The notes under the pieces were generated by a model. It did not search any database and was not told the origin of the DNA. It was given only the letters and a program-made list of their open reading frames with translations. Of a DNA stretch of 64,000 nucleotides, positions 37,534-46,358 are shown piece by piece (within the stretch, counting starts at the first letter, position 1; each line of letters opens with the position of its first letter). The position numbers and the translations under genes are program-made. Origin of the DNA: Amycolatopsis roodepoortensis (GTDB lineage Bacteria > Actinomycetota > Actinomycetes > Mycobacteriales > Pseudonocardiaceae); the NCBI RefSeq assembly GCF_014873915.1, contig NZ_JADBEJ010000004.1, positions 1,116,001 through 1,180,000 on the forward strand, read 5' to 3'.

Positions 37534-38112
37534 ATCGAAACCGCACTCGAACGCCAGCTGACCTCACCGCGCCCGGACGCCCTGCGCGCGTTCACGATCG
37601 CGCGCGCCTGGTTCCTGGACGGGCGCCGGGTGGACATGGGCGAACTCGCCGGTGAGCTGGGGATCAGCCGGGCCACCCTGCACCGGTGGGTCGGCGGCCG
37701 GGACCAGCTGCTCGGCGAGATCCTGTGGTCGATGACCGTCGAGGTCTTCGAAGCGCGCGCTTCCGGCAAGCTCGGCCGCGGCGCGGAAGGGATCGCGGAA
37801 CTCGTCGGCACCTTCGTCCGGACCGTGAACGGCTCGAAACCGTTCCGGGAGTTCCTGCGCAACGAGCCCGAGCGGGCGCTGCGGATCCTGACGACGAAGG
37901 CCAGCGTGGTGCAGAGCCGCGCGATCGCCAAGATGCGCGAATTCCTCGACGAGGAGGTCACGGCCGGGCGGCTCACGCCACCCCTGCCGGTCGAGGACCT
38001 TGCCTACCTGCTGGTGCGGATCGGCGAATCCTTCATCTACACGGACGTCATCACGGGCGCCGAGCCCGATGCCGCGAAGGCGCACGCGGCCGTGACGGCC
38101 CTGCTGTCCTAG
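37534..38112 (+). CDS. QsdR-type TetR regulator with an apparent AUC start codon
   Basis: TetR-fold regulator of 192 residues; the HTH is MGELAGELGISRATLHRWVG, preceded in frame by ERQLTSPRPDALRAFTIARA, which belongs to the conserved N-terminus of QsdR-like regulators. The first canonical start (GTG 37630) would remove this first helix of the DNA-binding domain. Upstream, the frame is open only to a TGA at about 37519 and contains no ATG, GTG or TTG; the ATC at 37534 lies six bases after TATGTT, exactly as the start codons of leaderless genes in this window. It is autoregulated probably through the operator array. A sequencing error remains possible. Confidence 0.75.
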   Translation: METALERQLTSPRPDALRAFTIARAWFLDGRRVDMGELAGELGISRATLHRWVGGRDQLLGEILWSMTVEVFEARASGKLGRGAEGIAELVGTFVRTVNGSKPFREFLRNEPERALRILTTKASVVQSRAIAKMREFLDEEVTAGRLTPPLPVEDLAYLLVRIGESFIYTDVITGAEPDAAKAHAAVTALLS

Positions 38113-38945
38113 CTCTTCCGGGACGCGAGTACAGCGTCGTAAAGCTCCTTTTTCGACACTCCCGCGGCTTCGGCGACCTCGGCGGCGGCGGACTTCAGGC
38201 GTTCACCCGCCGAGACCCGCGACGCGACCTCCGAGACCAGGTCTCCGACACTCACCGAACGCGGCGGCGCGCCCGCGAGGACGACAGTGATCTCGCCTTT
38301 GACCCCGTCTGCGGCCCAGGCCGCCAGCTCCGGCAGATTGCCGCGCTTGACCTCTTCGTAGGTTTTGGTCAGTTCGCGGCAGACGGCGGCGCGCCGGTCG
38401 GGCCCGAGAACCTCGGCGGCGTCGGCGAGCGTGCTGGCGAGACGGTGCGGAGATTCGAAGAACACGGCCGTGCGGGGCTCGTCCTTGAGCGAACCGAGCC
38501 ATTTCGCACGTTCGCCGGGCTTGCGCGGGGCGAAACCTTCGAAACAGAACCGGTCACAAGGCAGGCCGGAGAGCGCCAGTGCCGTGGTCACCGCCGACGG
38601 GCCGGGCAGGCAGGTCACCGGTACGTCCGCCTCGACACAGGCCGCCACCAGGCGGAACCCGGGATCCGAAACACTCGGCATGCCGGCGTCGGTCACCAAG
38701 ACCACCGTTTCGCCCGATTGGAGCGATTCGAGCAGTTTTGGCAGGCGAGCCGTCTCGACGTCCTCGTAGAAGCTGACGACGCGCCCGACCGGAGAGACGT
38801 CGAGAGCCGCGGTGAGGGAACGCAGGCGACGGGTGTCTTCGGCGGCGATCACGTCGGCCGTCGCGAGGGCTTCGGACAGACGCGGCGAAGCGTCACGGAC
38901 GTCTCCGAGCGGGGTGGCTGCCAGCACGAGGCGTCCTTCGGTCAT
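38109..38945 (-). CDS. rsmI: 16S rRNA (cytidine-1402-2'-O)-methyltransferase
   Basis: Methylates the ribose of C1402 in the decoding centre of 16S rRNA. Tetrapyrrole-methylase fold protein of 278 residues: it begins RLVLAATPLGDVRDASPRL, has AAEDTRRLRSL, LVTDAGMPSVSDPGFRLV and PGPSAVTTALALSGLP, all conserved in RsmI. A C-terminal helical extension (about 235-278) is typical. It overlaps the convergent regulator by 4 bp and is divergent from pmt, the same arrangement as Rv1003/Rv1002c. Confidence 0.97.
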   Translation of the reverse strand: MTEGRLVLAATPLGDVRDASPRLSEALATADVIAAEDTRRLRSLTAALDVSPVGRVVSFYEDVETARLPKLLESLQSGETVVLVTDAGMPSVSDPGFRLVAACVEADVPVTCLPGPSAVTTALALSGLPCDRFCFEGFAPRKPGERAKWLGSLKDEPRTAVFFESPHRLASTLADAAEVLGPDRRAAVCRELTKTYEEVKRGNLPELAAWAADGVKGEITVVLAGAPPRSVSVGDLVSEVASRVSAGERLKSAAAEVAEAAGVSKKELYDAVLASRKS

Positions 38946-38999
38946 TCCCGAAGGTTAACCGGTTCGCAGATCCGGACACCGAGTTCACTCTTCCGCCCG

Positions 39000-39005
39000 T
39001 AGGAT
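39000..39005 (+). promoter_or_regulatory. -10 element for a likely leaderless pmt transcript
   Basis: TAGGAT ends eight bases before the GTG start at 39014, and no ribosome-binding site is present. Confidence 0.45.
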
Positions 39006-39013
39006 CATGCCCC

Positions 39014-40585
39014 GTGACCGCACTGCTGACCCGGGACAACGAGAGCGTGCGGCCGGATCCGGTCGACGCGCTCAGGCCACCGAGTGACCGGGAGGCCACC
39101 CTCCTCGGCCGCGGCATGCCGACCGATCGCCTGCGCGGCTGGATCGTCACGCTGGTGCTGACGCTCATCGGCGGCATCGTCCGGATCCAGAACCTGGGAA
39201 CGCCCACGGACAAGGGCACGCCCGTCTTCGACGAGAAGCACTACGTCCCCCAGGCGTGGCAGATGCTGCGCAACGGCGGTTACGAGGACAACTACGGCTA
39301 CGAACTGATCGTCCACCCGCCGCTGGCGAAGCATCTCATCGCGATCGGCGAATGGCTGTTCGGTTACAACGCCTGGGGCTGGCGGATCATGCCCGCGCTG
39401 GCGGGCACGCTGATCGTCTTCCTCATCATCCGGATCGCCCGGCGTCTCACCCGTTCGACCCTGCTCGGCGCGGTCGCGGGAATCCTGGTGATCAGCGACG
39501 GCGTCCTGCACCTGCAGTCCCGCATGGGGATGCTCGACATCTTCATCGCGTTGTTCGTCCTCGCCGCGTTCGCCTGCGTGCTGTGCGACCGCGACCAGGT
39601 GCGGCAGCGGCTCGCCGTGGCCGTCCGTGAAGGCTGGATCGACGAGTCCCGCTTCGGCCCGAAGCTGGGTTTCCGGTGGTGGCGGTTCGCTGGCGGCCTG
39701 ATGATCGGGCTGACCTTCGGCGTCAAGTGGTCGGCGCTGTACTACATCGCCGCGTTCGGCCTGCTCACCGTTTTCTTCGACGTCGCCGCGCGCCGGGCGG
39801 CCGGGGTGCAGCGGCCGTGGGTCGGCACGCTGCGCCGCGACGTGCTGCCCGCGCTCTGGGCGATCGTCGTCATCCCGGTCCTGGTGTACCTCGCCTGCTA
39901 CTGGGCCTGGTTCGCGAGCGAGACCGCGACCGACCGCAACTACGTGGCGATCAAGGACATCGATCCCGGTTTCTGGGCCTGGATGCCGCCCGCGTTGCGG
40001 TCGCTCGGCGACTACACGATGAATGTCCTCGACTTCCACGCGAACCTGGTGACGCCCAAGGACAAACCGCATCCCTGGGAGTCGAAGCCGTGGACCTGGC
40101 CGATGGGCCTGCGGCCGATGCTCTACGCGTACGCGGGCGGCACCGACGCGACCGGCTGCGGCGAGTCGACCTGTGTGCGGGCGACGATGCTGATCGGCAC
40201 GCCCGCCATGTGGTGGCTGGCCCTGCCGATGCTCGGCTGGAGCGTGTGGCGGTCGGTCTTCCGCGCGGACTGGCGGTACGCCGCCGTGCTCGTCGGTTAC
40301 CTGGCCGGGTTCCTGCCGTGGTTCACCAACCTCGACCGCCAGATGTACTACTTCTACGCGACGCCGCTGGCGCCGTTCCTGGTACTGGGGTTGACGCTGG
40401 TCCTCGGGCAGATCCTCGGCAGCGCGAAACGCGGTTTCGAACGCCGGGGCACCGGCATGCTCGTCGTCGCACTCTACGTGGGTCTCGTCGTGGCCAACTT
40501 CGCCTGGTTGTGGCCGATCCTCAACGGCAACGCGATCACCAACGACCACTGGAACGCCGAATTGTGGCTGCCGTCCTGGCGGTGA
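39014..40585 (+). CDS. pmt: Polyprenyl-phosphate-mannose protein mannosyltransferase
   Basis: Integral membrane GT39 enzyme that transfers mannose from polyprenyl-phosphomannose to Ser/Thr of secreted proteins and lipoproteins. The 523-residue protein has the catalytic DE in VFDEKHYVPQAWQML at the first extracellular loop, then IVHPPLAKHLIAIGEWLFGY, and about ten transmembrane segments with a C-terminal four-helix PMT_4TMC domain (about 370-515). It is the counterpart of Rv1002c by position and sequence. The likely targets include the many lipoproteins in this window. Confidence 0.96.
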   Translation: MTALLTRDNESVRPDPVDALRPPSDREATLLGRGMPTDRLRGWIVTLVLTLIGGIVRIQNLGTPTDKGTPVFDEKHYVPQAWQMLRNGGYEDNYGYELIVHPPLAKHLIAIGEWLFGYNAWGWRIMPALAGTLIVFLIIRIARRLTRSTLLGAVAGILVISDGVLHLQSRMGMLDIFIALFVLAAFACVLCDRDQVRQRLAVAVREGWIDESRFGPKLGFRWWRFAGGLMIGLTFGVKWSALYYIAAFGLLTVFFDVAARRAAGVQRPWVGTLRRDVLPALWAIVVIPVLVYLACYWAWFASETATDRNYVAIKDIDPGFWAWMPPALRSLGDYTMNVLDFHANLVTPKDKPHPWESKPWTWPMGLRPMLYAYAGGTDATGCGESTCVRATMLIGTPAMWWLALPMLGWSVWRSVFRADWRYAAVLVGYLAGFLPWFTNLDRQMYYFYATPLAPFLVLGLTLVLGQILGSAKRGFERRGTGMLVVALYVGLVVANFAWLWPILNGNAITNDHWNAELWLPSWR

Positions 40586-40669
40586 CCACGACCGATTGAG
40601 CGAAGGCCCAGCGAGACGCCTGAAAGCGACTTAGACTCCCGTCCGAATTGAGGATTTCTGGGGGTCGTC

Positions 40670-41713
40670 ATGTCTCGTTGGCCGGTTCTCGTGGCCGTTG
40701 CCCTGCTGCTCACCGGGTGTTCCAGCGCCATCGACGGTAAAGCTTTCCGCGAAGGCTCGGCACCGGGCGCGAGCGATACGAAGTTTCCGCGCTACACACC
40801 GCCCGCCGACGGGTCGGGGTTCAGCGATCAGGTGCTCGACCAGCCGCTGGCCCTGCCGGTGAAACAGGGCGAGGAAGGCTGTGACTGGCTGGAGTCGATC
40901 AAACCGGATCTCCAGCCGCTCGGTCTCGTGAGCACGAAGGGCGTGCTCAGCGGTTGCCAGTTCGTGTTCCCGAACAACAAGGGCGCGCAGGTGCACGCCT
41001 ACAGCCCGTACAGCTGGATCACGCAGGACTCCCCGGTGATGGAGCCGGTGGAGATCGCCGGGATCAAAGGCCGGACCTACGCCTTCGACCCGGAACCGGC
41101 GACGTTCTGTTCGGTCAACATGGACGTCCGCGCCTACGCCTCGATCGCCGTCGATGCCTATGACGTCGACAGCGACGAAGGGGGCACTCGCGCGGAGCAC
41201 TGCGAGCTGGCGAAGAAGGTCGCCGAGGTGGTGCTGAAGAAGTTCGTCCCGCTCGCCGGTGGCAAACCGGCGCCGAGCACCGTTCAGGAGCCTCCCGCCG
41301 AAGCGCTGAAGAACGCCGACATCTGCGAAGTCGTCAAGTTCACTCATGCGAATTACGCCGGAGTCAACGCGGGCCGCGAAGGCGCGCAGAAGGGCGAAGG
41401 GCCGCTTGGACCGACCTGCACCCACGAAGTCGCCTACGCGAAGGCCGTCGGGATGTACACGAACGGCACGGGCGGCCTGGAAGCCGTGCCGCCGAAAGCG
41501 GGCGCGGAAGTCCGGAACGGACAGTTCGGCACCTTGAAGGCCAGGTTCGAGCAGACCGCGGAGTCCTGCGCCTTGAGCGTCCAGCTGAGCAACGGACAGG
41601 TCGTGCAGGTCGACTTCATCGGCAAGAAGAAGGAAGCGATGCCGCGGACCTGCGTCTCCGCTCAGCTCATCTTGTCGGTGTCGATGCTGGCCCTGATCAC
41701 GGGCGACTCCTGA
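40670..41713 (+). CDS. DUF3558-type secreted lipoprotein
   Basis: Lipoprotein of 347 residues; the signal peptide ends in LLTGC (Cys at about 17) followed by SSAIDGKA. Two regions (about 60-185 and 215-335) share the pattern of DUF3558 domains, each with paired cysteines (EGCDW / SGCQF and ADICEVV / GPTCTHE), so it appears to be a tandem duplication. DUF3558 proteins are abundant in Pseudonocardiaceae and mycobacteria (LpqN/LprB-type surroundings) and have no firm function. The preceding pmt gene could mannosylate it; this is inference. Confidence 0.85.
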   Translation: MSRWPVLVAVALLLTGCSSAIDGKAFREGSAPGASDTKFPRYTPPADGSGFSDQVLDQPLALPVKQGEEGCDWLESIKPDLQPLGLVSTKGVLSGCQFVFPNNKGAQVHAYSPYSWITQDSPVMEPVEIAGIKGRTYAFDPEPATFCSVNMDVRAYASIAVDAYDVDSDEGGTRAEHCELAKKVAEVVLKKFVPLAGGKPAPSTVQEPPAEALKNADICEVVKFTHANYAGVNAGREGAQKGEGPLGPTCTHEVAYAKAVGMYTNGTGGLEAVPPKAGAEVRNGQFGTLKARFEQTAESCALSVQLSNGQVVQVDFIGKKKEAMPRTCVSAQLILSVSMLALITGDS

Positions 41714-41790
41714 TTTCTCCGATTCAAGTGTGACACTTGCCTTCGAGTTGTTACTCTTCGCTGGTCAACAGCAGCTCGACAGGGGGCATC

Positions 41791-42342
41791 ATGACGATCC
41801 GACCGCTCGGAGCGGCCTGTGCGGCCGCGGCGTTGTTCTTGATCGCGGGGTGTGAGGAGCAGACGCCGGGTGCCGCGTCGCCGCAGACTTCGGCCGTTCC
41901 GAGCACCTCGGAGGCGCCGGCCGGCAGCAGCGCACCGCCCAGCACTTCGCAGCCTTCGGCGGTCGCGTCCGACGTGACCAAACCCGCCACCGGCGGCGCG
42001 GTGGCGCAGACCCCGGACGGGGCCGCGAGCGTGATGGAGGAGTATCACCACGCTCTGGGCGAGAAGGACCTCGACACCGTTTGCCGGATCACCGCGCCGG
42101 CATTCGACGGCGGGATGAAGGAATGCCGGAGCCTCACCCCCGTGCAGTTCGGGATGCTCTCGGCCGACGACGTCAAGAAGCTGAAGTCCACCCGCGTCGA
42201 CCGGTCGAAACTGCAGAGCAAGGGGCCGGACAAGGTCCTCGTGCCGCCGGGCGCGATCAGCCCGCAGATCGCGATGATGGCCGCGCAGCCCAAGACGTTC
42301 ACCATGGCCTGGCGCGGCGGGACCTGGGTGGTCATCGACTGA
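41791..42342 (+). CDS. Small secreted lipoprotein with a Ser/Thr/Pro-rich linker
   Basis: 183-residue lipoprotein: the lipobox is LIAGC (Cys at about 21). A 50-residue low-complexity linker rich in Ser, Thr, Pro and Ala (about 22-75) follows and is a likely O-mannosylation target. A compact domain (about 78-183) contains SVMEEYHHALGEKDLDTVC and ends FTMAWRGGTWVVID, an NTF2-like pattern as seen in many actinobacterial lipoproteins. ATG 41791 was chosen because it begins the signal peptide and has AGGGGGC upstream. Function unknown. Confidence 0.85.
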   Translation: MTIRPLGAACAAAALFLIAGCEEQTPGAASPQTSAVPSTSEAPAGSSAPPSTSQPSAVASDVTKPATGGAVAQTPDGAASVMEEYHHALGEKDLDTVCRITAPAFDGGMKECRSLTPVQFGMLSADDVKKLKSTRVDRSKLQSKGPDKVLVPPGAISPQIAMMAAQPKTFTMAWRGGTWVVID

Positions 42343-42344
42343 GG

Positions 42345-42416
42345 GAGAGCAAGGGACCTTTGCTAGCGTTCGTTAGCGCGCTAACTAACGGTAGCAAAGG
42401 TCCCTTGCTCTCTTTT
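42345..42416. terminator. Long hairpin between convergent genes (AAGGGACCTTT family)
   Basis: Perfect 21-bp arms at 42345-42365 and 42392-42412 with core GCAAGGGACCTTTGC and its complement, plus an inner CGTTAG/CTAACG stem, followed by TTTT. It begins 3 bp after the lipoprotein stop and lies just beyond the stop of the convergent kinase gene. Confidence 0.85.
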
Positions 42417-42422
42417 CGCAGG

Positions 42423-44192
42423 TCAGCGGGGGTGACGCTGAGGCTGGGGCTGCTGGTGGGGCTGCGGCTTCTGCTGCGGAGGGCGGCGCGGCACGATCTG
42501 CGTCACCGGGCCGTCCGGCGACTTGCCCGCGCGAGCGAGCCAGCCTTCGACGTCGCGCCGTACGGCGGTGAGCGTCGGACGACGGCGGGGCTCCTGGTCG
42601 AGCGAAGCGATGAGGATCCGGGCGTGCGCGCTGCGGTTCGGCAGCTTCGACACCGGTTCGGCGCGGGCGGCGGCCATCAGCGCGGCCATCGGGGTCTCCC
42701 GGGTGCCGCGCGGAGGCTGGCCCGAGAGCGCGTAGCTGACCGTCGCGGCGAGCTGCCAGGCGTCCGACGCCGGGCTGGCCGGTGAGCCCATCGCCTGCTC
42801 GGGAGCGACGAAGTCCGGCGTGCCGATCATCATCCCGGTCGCGGTCATCTTCGAGTCGCCCTGGCTGCGGGCGATGCCGAAGTCGATGAGGTGGGCGAGC
42901 CCGTTGCGGTCGAGGATGATGTTCGACGGCTTGAGGTCCCGGTGCAGCACGCCCTTCTCGTGCGCCGCGGCGAGCGCGCCGGCCATGGTCGACCAGAGCC
43001 GTCCGGCGGCGATGTCGTCGAGCGGGCCCTGCGAGTCGACGATCTCGGCCAGCGAGCGCCCTTCGAGGTACTCCATGACCAGCGCGAGCCCGTCGGGCTC
43101 CTCGACGAGGTCGTACACCTTCACGCAGTTGGGGTGGTTCACCACGGCCAGCGCCCTGGCCTCGCGCTGCATGCGCTCTTCGGTGTCCCGGTCCGGCGCG
43201 TGCGCGATCTTCAGCGCGACCGTGCGGTTGAGCTGGGTGTCGACCGCTTCCCACACGGTGCCGAAGCCACCATGGCCGAGCCGGCGGACCCGCTTGTAGC
43301 GACTGCCGCCGGAGTTGCGGGAACCCGGCGGCGCCGGGACCGGACCCGGAACGGCGGCCAGCGCGGGAGGTTCGGGCGCCTGCGCCAGCGCGGTCGCCGG
43401 ATACTGCTTGGCGGGAGGGGGCGGCAGCTGCGGCTGCGGCTTCGGGGCGGGCGGCTCCGGGCGGTACGGCTCGACCTTCTGCCGGGGCTGCGGGTCGGGC
43501 CGGTTGATCACCGACCACGGCGGCGGGCCGACGAGCGCGACCGGGATCAGGCCCAGCACGCTGAACGGCAGGAAACCGAGCCAGAAGTGCACGGCCGTGT
43601 TCGCGCCCATGCCGACGCTCGCCAGCACCATCAGCACGAACGGGATCCAGAAGAACCGCGAAGGCCACTTCGGGCCGCGACGGAACGCGGTGCGCGCCTG
43701 CAGCATTACGAACAGCAGCGACAGCGCCGGCAGCCCGACCAGCAGGATCAGGTAGAAGATGTAACTGAGCTGCATCCCGTTCGGGTAGAACAGCACCTCG
43801 TACACGTTCTGGCCGCGGCCGAGGTACTCGCTCTGCTTCCCGATCAGCGGGCTGTAGTCGGCGTTGAAGGTCGCCAGGTCGCTGCTGGAGAAGCCGGACT
43901 TACCGCCCGATTTGGACGCGGCCTCCTGGTACGTCTGCGACACCCCGGTGGCCAGCAGCCACGGCAGCAGGAAGACGGCGACGACGCCGATCCCGCCGAA
44001 GATGGACAGGGTCACCACGTCGTAGCGGTTGCCGGTGCCTTTGCGGATGATCGCGACGACCATCGCTCCCAGTGCGGGCAGCAGCGCGACCAGCGCTCCC
44101 GCGGTGCTCGTCGCCCACACCCAGTCCCCAGGCCAGATCCCTGGTCCGAACAGGCTGTGCGCGAACGAAAGCAGCGCGCTCGCTAGTCCCAT
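42423..44192 (-). CDS. Membrane Ser/Thr protein kinase with C-terminal kinase domain
   Basis: 589 residues in reverse order to the PknB type. Residues about 1-220 carry five or six hydrophobic segments with a 60-residue extracellular stretch (after LLPWLLATGVSQ), then a Pro-rich linker (about 228-295), then a complete Hanks kinase: RLGHGGFGTVWEAV, VALKIA (catalytic Lys), HRDLKPSNIILD, IDFGIA and GTPDFVAPEQ. The tail is rich in Pro, Gln and Arg. It probably senses an envelope or membrane signal and phosphorylates cytoplasmic proteins. Neighbours do not indicate a substrate. Confidence 0.92.
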   Translation of the reverse strand: MGLASALLSFAHSLFGPGIWPGDWVWATSTAGALVALLPALGAMVVAIIRKGTGNRYDVVTLSIFGGIGVVAVFLLPWLLATGVSQTYQEAASKSGGKSGFSSSDLATFNADYSPLIGKQSEYLGRGQNVYEVLFYPNGMQLSYIFYLILLVGLPALSLLFVMLQARTAFRRGPKWPSRFFWIPFVLMVLASVGMGANTAVHFWLGFLPFSVLGLIPVALVGPPPWSVINRPDPQPRQKVEPYRPEPPAPKPQPQLPPPPAKQYPATALAQAPEPPALAAVPGPVPAPPGSRNSGGSRYKRVRRLGHGGFGTVWEAVDTQLNRTVALKIAHAPDRDTEERMQREARALAVVNHPNCVKVYDLVEEPDGLALVMEYLEGRSLAEIVDSQGPLDDIAAGRLWSTMAGALAAAHEKGVLHRDLKPSNIILDRNGLAHLIDFGIARSQGDSKMTATGMMIGTPDFVAPEQAMGSPASPASDAWQLAATVSYALSGQPPRGTRETPMAALMAAARAEPVSKLPNRSAHARILIASLDQEPRRRPTLTAVRRDVEGWLARAGKSPDGPVTQIVPRRPPQQKPQPHQQPQPQRHPR

Positions 44193-44377
44193 GGACCCTG
44201 CTCCCCTCGCTCGGTTAGGCCGTTTCCGGCGGTTTTTCCCCTAGTCCAGCTTAGGACGCTCCATGCCCGCACAGGGTTGCCGGGTTGTCGCGGCCGTCTC
44301 TCCGCCGTTACCACCGGGCATCGGCCCGGCCGGAAGTCCATGATGGGGTCCGGTACCCGAACGCGAAGGAGCATTCG

Positions 44378-46249
44378 ATGCACGCCGAGTCGTACCAGCG
44401 GAGCCTCGAAGACCCGGAGGGTTTCTGGCTCGAAGCCGCGCAGGCGATCGACTGGACCCGTCCGCCGACGCGGGCGCTCGACGCGTCGAAGGCGCCTTTC
44501 TACCGCTGGTTCCCGGACGGGGAGCTGAACACCGCGTTCAACGCGCTCGACCGGCACGTGCGGGACGGCCGCGGCGACCAGACCGCGCTGATCTGGGATT
44601 CCCCCGTCACCGATTCGGTTCGCCGGTTCACCTACGCGGAACTCCTGGACGACGTCGCACGCTTCGCCGGCGCGCTCGCCTCGCTCGGCGTCGGGAAGGG
44701 CGACCGCGTCATCGTGTACATGCCGATGGTCCCCGAGGCCGCGATCGCGATGCTCGCTTGTGCTCGGCTCGGCGCGGTGCATTCGGTCGTTTTCGGAGGC
44801 TTCGCGCCCAAGGAGCTCGCGGCCCGGATCGAAGACGCGAAACCCAAGGTCATCGTGGCCGCCTCGTGCGGAATCGAGCCGACGCGGGTCGTCGAGTACA
44901 AACCGATCATCGACGAGGCGCTCGCGGGCACCGTCCATCAACCGGACAAGGTCGTGGTGCTGCAGCGGGAGCGTGCCCGCGCCGAACTGGGCGAACGCGA
45001 CGTCGATTGGACCGAACTCGTCGCGAAGGCCTCCCCCGCCGATCCGGTGCCGGTCGCGGCCACCGACCCGCTGTACATCCTGTACACCTCCGGCACCACG
45101 GGAAAGCCGAAGGGCGTCGTGCGCGACACCGGCGGGCACGCGGTCGCGCTGGCCTGGTCGATGGGCGCGATCTACGACATCCAGCCCGGCGACGTCTGGT
45201 GGACGGCGTCCGACGTCGGCTGGGTCGTCGGCCATTCCTACATCGTGTACGCGCCGCTCCTGATCGGGGCGACCACGGTCATGTACGAAGGCAAACCGGT
45301 CGGAACCCCCGACGCGGGCGCGTTCTGGCGCGTCATCTCCGATCACGGCGTGAAGGCGTTGTTCACCGCGCCGACGGCGTTGCGGGCGATCAAGAAGGTC
45401 GATCCGGACGCGGCCGAAATCGAAAAATACCAGCTCAGCGGATTCAAGACGTTGTTCATGGCCGGTGAACGGCTCGACCCGGAGACCTACCACTGGGCGC
45501 ACGGGAAGCTCGGGGTGCCGGTGATCGACCACTGGTGGCAGACCGAGACCGGCTGGCCGATCGCGGCGAATCCGCGCGGGCTGGAACCGATGCCGGTCAA
45601 ACCCGGTTCCGCGACGAAACCGGTGCCGGGCTGGGACGTGCGGATCCTGGACCAGACGGGCGACCCGCTCCCCGCCGGCCGGGAGGGCGCCATCGCCATC
45701 AAGCTGCCGCTCCCGCCGGGTTCGCTGCCGACGTTGTGGCAGGACGACGAGCGGTATCGCGAGGCGTACCTTTCGCGGTACGAAGGCCACTACCTGACGG
45801 GTGACTCCGGATACGTCGACGAAGACGGCTACCTGTTCGTCATGGGCCGCACCGACGACGTCATCAACGTCGCGGGCCACCGGCTTTCGACCGGTTCGAT
45901 GGAAGCCGTGCTGGCCTCGCACCCCGCCGTCGCCGAATGCGCGGTGATCGGCGTCCGTGACCAGTTGAAGGGGCAGCTTCCGCGCGGTTTCGTGGTGCTG
46001 AAATCGGGCACCGACGTCGACGCGGAAACGCTCAAGGCCGAGCTGGTCGCGCTGGTGCGGCGAGACATCGGCCCGGTCGCCGCGTTCCGCGACGTGTCCA
46101 TTGTGGACGCGCTGCCGAAGACGCGGTCCGGGAAGATCCTGCGCAAGACCATGCGCGGGATCGCCGACGGCCGCGACGAACAGGTGCCTTCGACGATCGA
46201 GGACGCGAGCGTTCTCGATGCCCTGAAAGCGGTTCTGCGCGGCGAGTGA
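44378..46249 (+). CDS. Propionyl-CoA/acetyl-CoA synthetase (PrpE-like)
   Basis: AMP-forming acyl-CoA synthetase of 623 residues that activates short-chain acids. It begins YQRSLEDPEGFWLEAAQAID, has the P-loop YTSGTTGKPKGVVRDTGGH, the WWTASDVGWVVGHSYIVYAP and DHWWQTETGWPI motifs, and the C-terminal acylation-control Lys in LPKTRSGKILRKTMR. The combination VVRDTGGH and WQTETGWPI is typical of propionyl-CoA synthetases (PrpE) rather than AcsA, but substrate range needs assay. ATG 44378 was chosen because GAAGGAG lies seven bases upstream. Confidence 0.92.
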   Translation: MHAESYQRSLEDPEGFWLEAAQAIDWTRPPTRALDASKAPFYRWFPDGELNTAFNALDRHVRDGRGDQTALIWDSPVTDSVRRFTYAELLDDVARFAGALASLGVGKGDRVIVYMPMVPEAAIAMLACARLGAVHSVVFGGFAPKELAARIEDAKPKVIVAASCGIEPTRVVEYKPIIDEALAGTVHQPDKVVVLQRERARAELGERDVDWTELVAKASPADPVPVAATDPLYILYTSGTTGKPKGVVRDTGGHAVALAWSMGAIYDIQPGDVWWTASDVGWVVGHSYIVYAPLLIGATTVMYEGKPVGTPDAGAFWRVISDHGVKALFTAPTALRAIKKVDPDAAEIEKYQLSGFKTLFMAGERLDPETYHWAHGKLGVPVIDHWWQTETGWPIAANPRGLEPMPVKPGSATKPVPGWDVRILDQTGDPLPAGREGAIAIKLPLPPGSLPTLWQDDERYREAYLSRYEGHYLTGDSGYVDEDGYLFVMGRTDDVINVAGHRLSTGSMEAVLASHPAVAECAVIGVRDQLKGQLPRGFVVLKSGTDVDAETLKAELVALVRRDIGPVAAFRDVSIVDALPKTRSGKILRKTMRGIADGRDEQVPSTIEDASVLDALKAVLRGE

Positions 46250-46358
46250 CCGGTGATCGGTACGGCGTACTGGTCCGATCGGGTGTTGTCGCGTTTGCCC
46301 TATTGGTCTATACCTTCTCAGGGAAGAGAGTCTCCAGGTATCCGACCGGAGGTGCTCC

